Source: Rhyzopertha dominica
Lineage: Eukaryota; Arthropoda; Insecta; Coleoptera; Bostrichidae
Direction: 5' to 3'
Assembly: GCA_025024175.1 (NCBI GenBank)
Contig: QCXZ01000137.1
Span: forward strand, 5,766,001-5,830,000
DNA length: 64,000 nucleotides
Shown: positions 34,261 to 46,675 of the stretch, piece after piece
Position numbering within the stretch: the stretch's first letter is position 1
Layout of the letters: every line of letters begins with the position of its first letter
Notes under the pieces: model-generated
The model's database searches: none
The model's input: the letters and a program-made list of their open reading frames with translations, nothing else
Told to the model about the DNA's origin: nothing
Program-made: the position numbers and the translations under genes

Positions 34261-37074
34261 TATTTGACGCTTCGACCGTTCACAATGGATAAATTCTTTT
34301 TTAAAAGCAGCCTGAAACTTCAAAAAGGATCTTTTACAATGTAAAAATAAAAAAAAGATATACGCGATTTTTTTAACTGCCACTGCACATGGTTTACATG
34401 ATTATCGTCCTTAAGCGGTAAAAAATCTACCTAACGTAAATGCTGTGGTAAAAACAAACGTGATAAGTGAACAAAGTAAACTTGCTGAAAATTTTACTAT
34501 TCCATTACGGTGAAAAGAAAACTCGATTCCATTTAAAATAACCTTGTATCTATGACACGTGTCTACGTCTTGCTGTGAATCTGAAATTCCACTGTTTGCC
34601 TATCTTCTAGAATCCACACCGTTTAACTAAGTCAAGATTTAACCCACTGGGTTCTTGAGACACCCCAGATGGCCCGGTTCAATCATACACCCCGCGCAAT
34701 TTTAATTAAAACATCGAATAAACAGTCTTTCTTCCAGCGTATTTACCAAAAGCAACTTTGCTTGAGTTGCGGAGTTGAGGGCATGGTTGGAGTTGGTGAG
34801 ATGCAAGTTTCGCGTTAAGAACTTTTCAAATTTTATTCTATCAATTAAGAAAGTCAACATGCTTATTAATCAGTTTCGAAGAGCGCTGAACAAACCAAAC
34901 GGGGAAAACTGAAAAGTCGGTCCCCCACATCACGCGAGTCAGCTAGTAAAATTAACTAATGGACAGGCGTTACAGTTCCTTCAGGACCACGTAGGTATTG
35001 TGTCTAGTTGCCACACATACTGATATCATCTCTAATTGGTAGTATTAAAGGTTTGTTTTATTACAGACCAATGCGAGGCGTGGGTAAGCTTTCCGGGAAT
35101 TAAATTTTCGCCGGAGCTCCATTGTCCGTTTTTAAAATGACAGACACGTGTCTTGGTTTTTATCAAGTTATGTGAATGACGTGCACGTCAGCATTTGTAG
35201 ACTGTGGCGTTTATAATTATCAAATGAATATGTTTATATTGAAGCCTATACGAATTTTTGTTTAATATTAGCATCACAGGGTGCATTTCTTCTGTAGCAG
35301 TATAAATCATATTTTCATTTTTTTTTGCTGACAAGGAAGTGTGTTATGGGCCCATGTGAATCATAATTCTTGTTCTGCACGAAAAAGGTGTATTTGACAG
35401 CAATGAATTCTACAACCAGTAAGATATTTTTATATCATGTGAATGAAACCGTGCTTCATCGAAATAAACTATATTCTGCCCTTTATCACGATATCTTTTT
35501 TATCTGCGTAATGTATTCGCTTCCCAGTTTTTGTTTTAAATGTGGTGATAGCATAATGGCCATTCTATTGCAAAGCGTTTTTAAATTAAAGCTAATACTA
35601 CGTAGTACAGTCTGAATGTTTCGTCTTTTGCAGCCCAGTGTACTTAAAAAACAAAAAAGTGTACAGGAACTGGAACGGCTTATAGACGATCACAATAAAT
35701 ATAAATTTATGGTAGGACCACAGGTCTACACTAAACCCACTGCGAGGTATTAATTTTTACACAAAGGGACCTCCGATATAACCTTATACAAACTGGAAGA
35801 CTATACTTGTTCTCTTCTGTCAAACTGCAAAACCTCACCCTCATATCCTTTTAGCTTCGAATGTATCTTTGATTTTCTCAAGCTGTGTAGACATGATATT
35901 TATCAGAAAATGATTTCAAAATGGGCCAATATAGATCATATATATGGTTAATAATAAAGTAATATCGGAATTTAATAAGAAATTTGAAATCGTATGTGTT
36001 AGTTCACTTTAATGGAGTAGCGCAATAATTTAAGAAGTTTGAAGAACAAATCATATAAATTTCATTAAATGCCTCCCATTTGTCAACAATTTTTGACCTA
36101 GTAGGCTTTTCATACTTCATCAAATATGGAAAATATTCTGACCTAGAAACACAACCATAAACCAGTTCACAATTTTTTTATGGCACAATTTATATAAAAT
36201 ATTATATAAAATTCTAACGTGTTAATCATTGTTTATATAAACTAAACTATCATTAAAGCGATATTTAGGGGGATATGCTTAAACTAATGTCGATTTCTAA
36301 ACAAATCTTTTGTTTACATATTTAGTACTAACACATGGTAATTCGGTGCACGTACCGGAGACAAGACGCCCTTTTGTTTTGCGAATCTAGCGTTATATCT
36401 GCTTTTGCACGGATTTGTCGAAGTTCATCATCGCAGTTACGCCATTTTATGAGTTGTTCCAATTATTCCTATTTTCGCTCCTCATTAAATTAAAAAACCT
36501 GCACGAATTTCACTAATGGCGTAGTGGATATTAAAAACATTGGTTTATGGTGCTATTATATCATAGTGTAACGCTTACGTTTTAAAAGATTCTAATAATT
36601 TGTACAAATGTGTACAAAACGGATGCATCTATATGCAGCATGATATTTGCATGTTTTCTATTAAATATATTTGGATTTTCCATTTAAATAGCTACTTTCA
36701 TTGTTACGATATCGGTTTAAAGGATACTCTGCAGATTCACAAAACGTTAAATATGAGGGTTCTTATTTAAAATCAATGTAGTTATCTTAGAGATACAGCA
36801 CGTCCATAGTTGTATAATTTGTATTTATCAAAACAAATGCCATTTAATGTAAACTAAAAAGAACAATGTAATCTGACAAAAGAAGACGTGAAGTGGTAAA
36901 AAAGTGTACATTACAGTTTAAGAAAAATGCTTTTAGGAAGGTGGCCTTGACGAAAGAACTGCATAGGAAGATCATTCTTAACTAATCTTACCAGTGTCTA
37001 TATTTCGAATAGTGACATTTTCAAAGCACCCTTCTTTATGGAATTTTTTGATTCCTCGTTTTATTTTACAATAA
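34261..37074. other. unassigned AT-rich region
   Basis: No gene recognised. A splice-acceptor-like TTTTGCAG at about 35627-35634 precedes a 40-codon open stretch, not enough to call an exon. 36348-36390 shares a block with 54328-54382. Confidence 0.3.
36348..36390 (+). repeat. short dispersed block, copy 1
   Basis: GCACGTACCGGAGACAAGAC plus GCCC, then TTGCGAATCTAG. It matches 54328-54382 in the same orientation. Confidence 0.6.
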
Positions 37075-37700
37075 GTCGAGCATGGGAATAAAATAGTGCA
37101 CAAATTAAATGCTCGATATTTTATTTACAACGCATATTACATTTTCCAGTTAATTTATCCAAGTGCATGATAAAAAAATAGTAGACATTCGATAAATCTA
37201 ATGAATGCTCGATATATAGATATATGCTTCTTACGCAGATTGAAATAATAAATTTAGATTTGGCTGGTCGCCTATGCGGTCTCTTCCTTCCAATTGGAAT
37301 TGCTTTTGGTTTTTGCAGCGAACAGAATAAGTATTAGAGTTGGGTAATAGACGCGGCATGTGGATGTTCATTTGTGATANGTTATAAGGCATTTCAAATT
37401 ATTATAATAAGCAAATTTGATTCAACAGCGCACATGACTTATCGAGNATTTATATTTTTTTTCTAATNCATTNTGTAAAATGCTAAACTTAAGTCAATAG
37501 TGAACGTAAATTATCGAGCAATTATATATTTTTATAGTGTTTATTTCAGTAAAATACCGACCAGAACTTAGCGTACAAATTGGATATTTTATATTGTGAT
37601 TTTATAAAGAATATAAGGCGCTTTCTATTATTTTATCCTGCGTTTTTTATTTCTTTATCGAGCGTTTAGTATTTTTTTTAATTTGCAAACTGCATTTATT
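37075..37700. repeat. AT-rich region with imperfect long inverted repeat
   Basis: The word TATCGAGC or its complement recurs at about 37110, 37205, 37440, 37515 and 37657, and the outer approximately 100-bp flanks are roughly inverted to each other. Possibly an old TIR element of about 0.6 kb. Several ambiguous bases lie inside. Confidence 0.4.
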
Positions 37701-37879
37701 TACCGGGCGTTAATTACAACCCAATGAATACACCAGGGTATCACCCATCATAAATAATTTCTTCAATATTCGATCATAGTGTTGGTGATTTCCTGCAACT
37801 GCGCAATATACGCTCATAACTTTAAAGTCTAGATATTTGTTTTCATTTTCTGACTTCTACCAAGATTAATTTCTGTTTC
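37701..37879. other. unassigned
   Basis: Nothing recognised. Confidence 0.25.
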
Positions 37880-37995
37880 CACATAGTTTGCATTTCTTCA
37901 TAATAATTGTATAAGGCACTGACGATGATCATTTAAGGCAGAAAGCGCTCTGCCATTTAATATTTAATAAAGTGGAGAACTCTTTGATATTTGAA
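37880..37995 (+). mobile_element. Penelope-like 3' end only (PLE6)
   Basis: About 100 bp closely resembling the 3' end of the Penelope copy at 42.6-44.1 kb (AAGGCACTGA..GA, GAAAGCGCT.TGCC, ATTTATTAAATATAGTGGA-like). No coding sequence remains. Confidence 0.7.
37915..37954 (+). ncRNA. type-I hammerhead ribozyme motif of PLE6 (stem II decayed)
   Basis: Stem I GGCA (37915-37918)/TGCC (37951-37954). Core CTGACGA is at 37919-37925, GAA at 37941-37943, the self-complementary stem III AGCGCT at 37944-37949 and C37950 at the cleavage site. Stem II keeps only two clear pairs. Confidence 0.65.
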
Positions 37996-38059
37996 TAATT
38001 TTCAATAAATTAATACTCCATATTGATGGATTAGCTCGCTGTTTTAAAAGTTATATTTC

Positions 38060-38235
38060 GTCTCTACCTCCTAGACTTTATTGTTATTTACGTCACAGAA
38101 AACGGAACTTCCTTGTATATGTGAAGTATGGATTCCCACTGGATCTATTTTGGGTCCACTATTGTTCGACGTATACGCACGTATCCATCTAAAATATACT
38201 ATTGTCGAACTTTTTATGTGTCAAAGGCCCATTGT
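38060..38235 (+). mobile_element. LINE RT scrap
   Basis: The plus strand reads IPTGSILGPLLFDVYAR (about 38132-38185), the GVPQGSILGPLLFxxYxxD motif. The preceding frame (LPPRLYCYLRHRKRNFLVYV) fits the segment before it. Isolated fragment. Confidence 0.72.
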
Positions 38236-38821
38236 GGAAAAGATACAGTAAAGTGAAGCGGTCGTACGGATGCATTTATAGAAACCTTCGTTTCCAAGAG
38301 CAGCATAAACATCTCCCGGCTGCATCTGAAATGACATCGCAAGGAGGCAACACGCGTGAACTTTTCCCGACAGGATCTCAGCAGCTTCTACCAATCACGA
38401 TTTCCATCACTGCAGTGCGACTCCAAACTGCTCGGATAAAACGGGGCCAATATTCCGTCGGACGTCAGATACAATAACGGGGCAATACGTCAAGCACGGC
38501 GACAACACTTCACGGCCCCAGTCCACCTCCGGGGGCCCTTCAGGACGACTCAAATCCGCTTTCACATTATTCACGTCAAATCACCGCGACAGCTGGTGGT
38601 GACCCGACGAACGCTAATTAGGAATGACGACTGGAGATGTTTTGTTTTGCAGTTGAACACGATGTGTTAACGGATTGTCGTAATGTGGGGATTATGTTTT
38701 GCACTAATGGGTTGCCGACGGAGGTTAGGGTAATGGTAATTTATGGGTGTTGCGTTTCTGTTTGTTGTCATAATAGACTTGCAGTGTGGCTGTTGTATGT
38801 TTAGTATACATCTTCTATTTA
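38236..38821. other. CpG-rich unique-looking island (38240-38650)
   Basis: Much richer in GC and CG words than its surroundings. A 91-codon plus-strand open stretch (38202-38477) spans the LINE scrap and the island and is not credible as a gene. Candidate regulatory DNA or untranslated exon. Confidence 0.35.
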
Positions 38822-39976
38822 CGAGGTAAGCGCCAATAATTCCTGACCTACTAATGAAAAAGGAAAAAAGTACAACAGTATTTTATTGTTTTTCAATGTA
38901 ATCTCCCTTGACTTCAATGTACTTCTTACAACGTTTAATCAACAAATCAATTCCTTTAAAAAATATTCCTTAGGTTTGTCCTCAATATGGCCAAAACAGC
39001 TTCTCGTAACTCAAAATCGTCTCGAAAACATTGTCTACGAAAGACTTTTTTCTAATATCTAAACAAATAATAATCGCAGGGAGCCATATCTGGACTATAA
39101 GGAGAGAGATCTATTTGTTGAATACAAAATCCGTGATGTTTTTTACGAATACTTTCCCGCAACATATACAGTAATCCTGCATAATATGTGTCATTAACGG
39201 TGGTATTTGTCTCTTTGAAATCAATTAGAAGGATTCTTTCAAAATTCCAAAAGATCGTAACCATTACTTTTTTTGTTGACTGGCAGACTCTAAATTTCCG
39301 TGAAGGGCCTCATTCTTACGGCGCCATTCCATTGATTCTCTTTTTGATAAAGGATCATAGTTTTATCGCCGGTTACAGTGGTTTTCAACACAGGATTCGG
39401 GTCGGTTCCATACAGTTACAAAAATCGAGCACACTCAACACACGACGTTGTTTCTGAACCGCCGAAAGGTGTTTGGGAACCCATCTTGCACTGGCCTTAT
39501 TCATACCCAATTGGTCGTGGAGGATTCGGCGAACAATAGTATCGGAAAGCTTGGTTATTTCTGCCATTTCTTTGGCCTTCAAACGTCGATCACTTAGTAC
39601 CAGCTCTTCCACAAGGACTACTTTGTCCTCCGTTATCACCTCCAATGGCCGTCCAGGTCTGGCGTCATCCTCAAGGGATACTGGCCCATGCGAAAATGTT
39701 TTGCCCATTCCTTCAGTACAGAATGGGAAGAGGAACTTTAGTCGTATACGCCATCAAGTCCTAGGTGTAAATCCTTCTTTCGTTAAGAGTTTAACAACTG
39801 TTCTGTACTCAGTTTTCGTCGAGACATTTTCGGGATACTTAAACTTCAAAGTGCTGACAATTAAAAACCATTTGACATAAGTATCTAATATGATATGTAA
39901 TTATAAAATGCCAAAATTTCATCCTGATAAAATTTCAGCAACTATGTCAGGCCGAGAATTTGTGGAACTTACCTGG
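38822..39976 (-). mobile_element. mariner (DD34D-type) element, both ends visible
   Basis: Both ends share (C)xAGGTAAG as imperfect inverted repeats and are flanked by TA (38820-38821 and 39977-39978), the Tc1/mariner target. Coding is on the minus strand. MSRRKLSTEQLLN lies at about 39826. MGKTFSHGPVSLEDDARPGR (39708 down) then LVLSDRRLKAKEMAEI and RWVPKHLSAVQKQRR form the helix-turn-helix region. MVTIFWNFERILLIDFKETN is at about 39264. SPYSPDMAPCDYYLF contains the third catalytic Asp (near 39065). KKYIEVKGDYIEKQ ends at a stop near 38894. At least three frameshifts or stops; dead. Total length 1155 bp, slightly short for a mariner. Confidence 0.87.
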
Positions 39977-40479
39977 TATGTTTCAAAGGGTTCAATCTTG
40001 CGGAGTTCTAAAAATGTAATGATCTTCAGTAGAAGAGATAGTACAGGGTGGGTCAAATTGGATAACCTAAAACACTTTTTTTTGCCATAATCTAATCTAT
40101 ATCTTAATCTTAATCTCTCTTAGAGAACCATTCAAAATAGACAAAAATGGCACTCTTCTTGTACATCTAAAGTGTATCGCATTGTCAGAAAATGTGAACA
40201 AAGATTTATACTACCATGAAAGAAGCACAAATAAAGTAATCATCAAGTAAACATAGTAATAGGACGCTATGAAACAAAAGTTTGTTTACTTTGTTATCTG
40301 CCACATAGAAAACGAGTTTCTTTAGTGATTTGTTTATTCTATGAAGCATTTCTGTATCGTGATAGTAACTATTACATACTTTGTAAACTTTATTTTTAAC
40401 TTTGAAATGGTTTTACGAATAATGAGCTAGCTGACAAACCCTTCAATTATGGATTGCCTAATGAGCGGTGAATTTGACA
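39977..40479. other. unassigned AT-rich spacer
   Basis: Nothing recognised. CAGGGTGGGTCAAATTGG near 40045 resembles a transposon end but has no partner. Confidence 0.3.
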
Positions 40480-40790
40480 AGAAGAAATCCAAATGAAGTA
40501 AGTAATAGACAAAAACAGGAGACAACAGAAAGAAACATGTATAGCGTTTATAGATCTAGAAAAAGCTTTTGATAGAGTACCACAAGATATGATATGAATA
40601 AGCTTAAGCAGAAAACAGGTACACAATTGAGAAATAGAGGCAAAAAAATTATATGTAAAGCAAATCAAAATTACGCAAGAACATAAAACATTGTATAGTG
40701 TGAATTTGAAAAGGTGTTTAACAACTTGGCTCCTATTGGAGAAATAACTCCGAAACAGCTGCAATGTGTCTGGCACTAATAGCTAAAAGT
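40480..40790 (+). mobile_element. LINE (RTE-like) RT scrap
   Basis: The plus strand reads TCIAFIDLEKAFDRVPQDMI at about 40540-40595, reverse transcriptase motif A (FIDLEKAFDRVPR). Downstream text fits the following helices only loosely. Isolated fragment. Confidence 0.75.
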
Positions 40791-42639
40791 AGTACATGAC
40801 TAAGAGTATCAAACGCCCTGGCCTCACCATAATATTATCAGTAATATTCAGCAGTGCAGTTTAACAGCTATAGCCTTTGAGAAAATCACATTGGTGTGGT
40901 AGGTAGCAAACTATAAGTGTTAACATGATAAAGAAGTTGATTACCCANCACTCGCGTATTTTAGAAAGAGTAGAAAGTATGCTTATAGGTCTTAAGTTTT
41001 TAATACCGTCAAGGTAGTTTTAATTTATTTCAAGTATCAGGTACAACAGAGAGACCAATACATGTATTCATGATATACGTGATAAAAACAAGAACAGTCG
41101 GCAAGGCATAAAGTAGCAAGCTCGTAGGGATGCCAATACAGTTAAAAATTTTAATTTTTGCACTTTGTTTAACAGATAAATAACAAATAGTTTGCTTTGT
41201 TATGAAAACTCTATTTCAACGGTTATATGTTAGGGGCAATAAATTATTATCCGGTCCAAAAAATTTATTTTTTTTGTTTGTACACTCGGATCAGTCTTAA
41301 TTTGCGATTATTATTTAGTGTCTGAAGAAATAATTTTTAAAAATGACTTTATCTACGTAGAAGCGAAATATGGCACCATAAAGAGCTTAGAACGTGGCTA
41401 TACCGCGCCTCTTATTTTAATAGTTGTAAATTGATAAGTGCATGTGAGAAATTGAACAAAACTCGTTTGCTTCTCTTATTGCCCTCCAAAAACTACTTTA
41501 CCGTTCAGTCTAACGTATATAAAATTGCACAAGTCATAGTCTTCTGGAATAAAACAAGATACAAAGCCTTATTGTAGGCGGACAATAGCGGGTATCAAGA
41601 CAATTCGTACCTTCATGCAACGGTAGAATTAAAGCAAACGGATGTGAAAGGTGCGCTACGTCCTTAAAAAGATTTGTCAGGATTTTCAGATGCAGCTTTC
41701 GCCCTTTGTACTCTGGAATATATACAATTCGGTTTTCTCAAGTCTGGCATTTGAGATTTGTTGTAAACCGGGAGCATTCGCCTTTCTAAAGAGCTTCCTG
41801 CCTTTGCGTCGATTATTATAATGTTACGCTCACGGGGAAGGACGGCAAACGCGGATTAAAATGCAATGCGGTGTATTTGTGAATTTTACGTGGGCTTAAA
41901 TTGGGCAGTTCTAGTTTTGTCGCTCTCTGTCTCTAATTTCTCCAGAGATGTTGCTAAAACGTACGCAGACCATAACAGAACCGAAATAGTGGGTACAGAA
42001 GCGTTATACCTTCCTGATGGTTTTCATTATCAAACAACTTAAAATATTCNATAGCGAGTACCATTTGAGAGATGTTACACTGGCAGTAATAAACTAGTTA
42101 ATTAAATAGTTTGAAAACCAGCTGGTTTTCATCGTACGTTGACCCAGGCTAAAGTGAGGTAAGGTGTGCAATTTCTTCTATTGTATGTTTAAGAATAATA
42201 TAACCGAGCTCTAAAATAATGCAATATCGAGAAAGCAAAATGATTTAAATGCATCTATATTACTTTTGTGTTCAGATTTTCTATCCCTATACAAAATATA
42301 GTTTCAAATTAGTCTTTTCAGGTGCAATATATTAACTTCCTCCTTCTAAAATCAATTTATCCCTATATACCTGTTTTTCTTGAGAAACGCGCGTGTATAC
42401 TCCAGACAGTAACAATAAAAGGTCCCTTTAAAAACGAATTTGGGAAAATCTTGTAATCCATGAATATAAAACCTGCACATTACCACAAGGGAAGCAACAT
42501 ACCTTCCAGGTAATTAGTATTTCCTCGTTTAGTCATCTTCAGAGATGTAGTAGTCTTTATAAACCTATAAAAATAATTGTAAGTTTTTGTTTAGAAACCT
42601 ACCTGAAAAAAATGCATTTCGGTTTTACAGCGTTTTTTC
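40791..42639. other. unassigned AT-rich region
   Basis: No gene or repeat recognised. Ambiguous bases near 40948 and 42050. Confidence 0.3.
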
Positions 42640-44150
42640 TCTGACCATCAAAATTCGTGGCTAAATTTGACCCTTCGTTAAGTTTTACATTTTAAAAATT
42701 CTTTTGCTATTAAAAATTCAATTGACTTGACCAATAAACTTAAGAATTTCGAAATTCCCCAGAACTCCTTCCTTGTTTCTTTCGATGTCAATAATTTATT
42801 TCCTTGAAATATTAAATAATATGCTGTTAAATTTTAACTTACCTGTGTTTCACAAAAATAATTTAGTTTCTTTAACAGAATTTGTGTTAAATCAAAATTT
42901 TTTCTTTTTCGATAATAAATATTTCATACAAAAGTTAAGCAATGGTTTCGTCTCTTAGCCCACTTTTAGCAGAACTTTTTATGAATAATTTAGAACAAGA
43001 TATTTTTAAAAACGTTTCCTTTTCTTCTCATATTAAATTTTGATATCGTTATGCAGATATTTTGTGTCTTTTTACAGGAAATTACAATGAGTTTAATAAT
43101 TTTCTAACATATATCAATTCTCTTCATGATTCTATAAATTTTAGTTATGAAATAGAAGTTAATAATCAAATTCCATTTTTAGATTTATTAATTATACGAA
43201 ATCAGTCTTCTCCTTACCTATATTTCGAAATTTTTAGAAAACCCACATGCACCGATAACATTATTAATTACTTTTCTTTTCACACAAAATGTCCGTATTT
43301 CATTCTCTTTTTGGCAGACTTTTTAAATTAAATCTTTCTTTAAACGCTTTAGAAAAGGGACTAGGTGTAATTCTTCGAATTGCTTTTAATAATAACTTTC
43401 CAAATCATGTATTACAAAAATTGTACTTTCAATATTTAACCAAATTTAAGTTTTATTCTAACACCATTTATGTTGAAGAAGCCAAAATTATGTAAATTGT
43501 TTTCCTCTCATGGAATAAGTGTTGGGTTTTCTACGGTAGGCAGTGTGTTTTCCCGTTTTATTCGCAATAAAGACAAAATTCCAGTTCTGAATCATTCGGC
43601 AGTTAATAGTTTTTCTTGTAATGATTGCAATTCCGTTTATATTAGTCACACGGGAAGATCTTTTTCAATTAGAGGCAATGAACACTTGAAACAATATTTA
43701 AAATTAAAAATACTGATATAGTTAATACAAGTTCTTCGTTAGCAAATCATTTATTGTCATTTAAACACACTGCCTCTTTAAATAATTAAAATTCTTTATA
43801 TGTTTGTATTAAATCCTCAAAATTAAATGTTCTAGAAATTCTTGAAATATACAAAATTATAGATAATGGTAATTTTACAATTTTGAATGATTTTTGTAAT
43901 TTTAGTTGTCCTATTCTATATTCTTTATTTGATCATTGATTCCATGTTTGCGCTTTTGGCATGCAGGCTACTTTTTTGTTTGAAGTCAAGATTGCTTATT
44001 TCGATTGTGACAATGTCAGTTTTATAATTTCTTTTGTATTCCTTTTTTAAATTATGAGGCACTGATGATGGCTAATTATAGCTGAAAGCGCTTTGCCTAT
44101 TTATTAAATATAGTGGATTTGATATACTTCGGGGAGATTTATTGTAGAAA
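42640..44150 (+). mobile_element. Penelope-like element with RT, GIY-YIG and ribozyme (PLE7)
   Basis: The longest Penelope copy here. Plus-strand blocks in order: KNSIDLTNKLKNFEIPQNSF and SFDVNNLF (42710-42800; motif A), EFVLNQNFFFFDNKYF, LSPLLAELFMNNLEQDIF (42955-43005; motif B), RYADILCLF (43048-43075; catalytic YADD with the second Asp lost), INFSYEIEVNNQIPFLDLLI (43133-43195), YFEIFRKPTCTDNIINYFSF, LRIAFNNNFPNHVLQK, ISVGFSTVGSVFSRFIRNKD and the endonuclease CNDCNSVYISHTGRSFSIRG (43617-43675; YIG changed to YIS). A hammerhead motif closes the element. 5' truncated, several frameshifts, catalytic residues lost; dead. It shares a subfamily with PLE8. Confidence 0.87.
44057..44098 (+). ncRNA. 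type-I hammerhead ribozyme motif of PLE7
   Basis: Stem I AGGCA (44057-44061)/TGCCT (44094-44098), five pairs. Core CTGATGA is at 44062-44068. Stem II GGCT/AGCT (44070-44073, 44080-44083) has a 6-nt loop. GAA is at 44084-44086, the self-complementary stem III AGCGCT at 44087-44092 and T44093 at the cleavage site. All core bases are present. Confidence 0.87.
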
Positions 44151-44663
44151 TAAAAATTAGAGGAAAATGGACCAGTTTACATTGTTTAAGAAATTTTATG
44201 TTAGGTGTGGCTTTGCTAAGCTTTACATTTACAAAAATAACTCTTATGATCGTGAGTAGAAATGCTATCAGAGATTTTTACACTTTGCATCTCTAAGGAA
44301 AAGAGTATTTTTTTGCTAGTCTGGGTGGAGTGGTACTCATCGTATCACATAAAATTATGATTTATGATACTGTGGAATCTGATTGAAATTTAATTGGTTT
44401 AGTAGGTTACCTGCAAGTCTTGACAGTTTTAAAACGTTTCACAATAAACGTTCATTCAAAAATAGCTAATTTATAGATAGTAGAAACTTCAAATTTCTAA
44501 AGTTTAATATTGGTAATAGGTAAAAACAATGAACTAAAATTCAATACTATACATTTAGAAAATATTTATTATAAAAAAGTCTCATTTTACCCGTTAAAGG
44601 TTACATCGTATTTAGTAATAACCAAAATGACATTCAAATATTTTGCAAGATGTTTAAGGAGAA

Positions 44664-44694
<31 letters not shown>

Positions 44695-46675
44695 CACCTG
44701 TAACATCTAAATACTCACTTAAACGACAATGAAACGAATAGACAGAAGTAAGTGGGTAAACGCTATTTATAAGAATTTCTGTGTATCAAGGGAGTTACAT
44801 AAAAATAGCAGATGTTCGGTTGTTTTTATCATAGATGTGGGTCAGACTTGTATCCATAACAGGAAATGTCTTTGACCCATTTATACTGGCCATCTTCATG
44901 TTTTCGCAATATATACAATTTCTTATACATAGCATACAGCGAAATCATAAACAAGATATGAGGCTCCAGCAAATTTTATTCCTGTCATGCGAAAATTGAT
45001 ATTCCATTGTACAAAAATCGGAAAGAAGTATAATTATTTTTATATTTATGGCTGAGAAATTACCAGTGTGTTTCAACATCGCTCGAAAAGCTCCACGTCA
45101 ACGTGCCACGTCAATTTAATGTAAAACAGCGATTAGAGTTATTCAGCATTAAAAACAAGTAAACAACCCTAATTTTGGTAAAGTTAAATTTGGATTGTTT
45201 TCTCACACGTTGGACTTATTGACAACACATGCTATTTCCATCCATGTATTCCATTGAATTTAACGATGTATTACTGAATATAAACACTACATTAAAATAC
45301 GGTTATTTCTGTTATAAAACTCAAAAGTAGTTTGATACCTTTACTATTAACACATTAGTCGCCAGATAGTTTCATCATAAAAAAAGGGTATAAATCAAAT
45401 CAACGCACTGAAGGTAAATGACAAACCGTATTAGTGGACTCAAATTAAAAGCGCAATAAACAATAAAACTGAAAAATATTATAATTTTGCTATATATAAA
45501 GTTTATTAAAAATGTTCGGTAAGTCACCAATTAATCTTACGTGTAGTTACTATAATGTTATTTTTGACTCCTCAGACATTCAATGTGATTTTGTTGTATC
45601 TGTAATTAATTGCATTGACATTATTGTTACCTAACTTGCTGAATTGATCGGTAGGGTTATTTCTCGACTTTTCTCGGTTTAATTTAAATTCTTGCAGTAA
45701 TTATAAATTTTTATATCTTTTCAAAAAAAAGCAGCTGGCATAACAGCGATGTTGCATTTCTCAACTACAGCTCGTATGCTTTTTCATGTAATACGCTATT
45801 TAAGCTTCTGTCAGAAATATGGATAGTTCCTTTATCTTCAGTTTTTGATTAAGTAGTTTTAAGATGGCAGATTTCCCAGAAAAATTAATTTTGGAAAAAA
45901 TAGACATCATTTTGAAGTATTTAAGACAGAATGTAACTTACGGTCCACCTAAATGTTCTACAAAGTATCTTTGTGTGGTAATAATGGATCTCTATGTTCT
46001 TCTTTTCTAGTTCACAATACTCAAAGAGCTTCAGTATCATTTCATCACAAAAAATAATGATTGAATAGAAATATCCAAGTAGAATGCACTATATATACTA
46101 GTTCAAATAGACAGTGATGTTAAACTGATCGATAAGAAGGCATACTAAGTGCTTGCACATTAAAGTTGGTCCCATTACCTGCCTTTTCATTTGTTCCATT
46201 TAAATGCTGTTTAAGTCTAGACAACTTTGCCCTATACGACAATCTTTCGTAATGCGATACATTCTAAGGCATTCATCGTCATTTACGTAGCAAAAAAAGT
46301 AATAACTCCAATTTGCCTTATTCATAAGAAGAATCCTTTTAAGGACACTCAATATGAACGAATTGAATTGTCTCTAATTTTGCAGGATTGTGTCGAAATA
46401 TACGCGCGTGTTGCAATGCACCCCAGTTGGAAAACACAATAATTCTCAAATTGCCGGAATTTGTTCCTTAAGAACGCAGGCAACGCTCACGTGCACAAGA
46501 CGACGAAAATTACGCTAATTGCAGCCTGCAGAAGCGGTCCTGATAAGGTACATAAACTGTTTGTTATTTTAATGCGCAATTTCGTCTTGAAGAATCATTT
46601 ACCATGTTGAGAGCTGCTTGACTGACTTGTATTATTATTTGTAAACATTATTGTCGGTGTAGTTTATAGTCAAAA
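44151..46675. other. unassigned AT-rich region
   Basis: No gene recognised apart from the microsatellite at 44663-44691. Confidence 0.3.
44663..44691. repeat. AGT trinucleotide microsatellite
   Basis: About nine consecutive AGT units. Confidence 0.95.

Noticed and set aside
35627..35755. Exon-like stretch after TTTTGCAG with VYTKPTARY
   Set aside because: Slight resemblance to the Penelope VYRKPTHTxRY block, but surrounding blocks do not match and a stop follows at once; not enough for either an exon or a Penelope call.
42525..42560. Possible inverted hammerhead upstream of PLE7 (CTGAAGA on the minus strand)
   Set aside because: Core present, but stem II has only two pairs, GAAATAC is not followed by a usable stem III, and stem I does not form.
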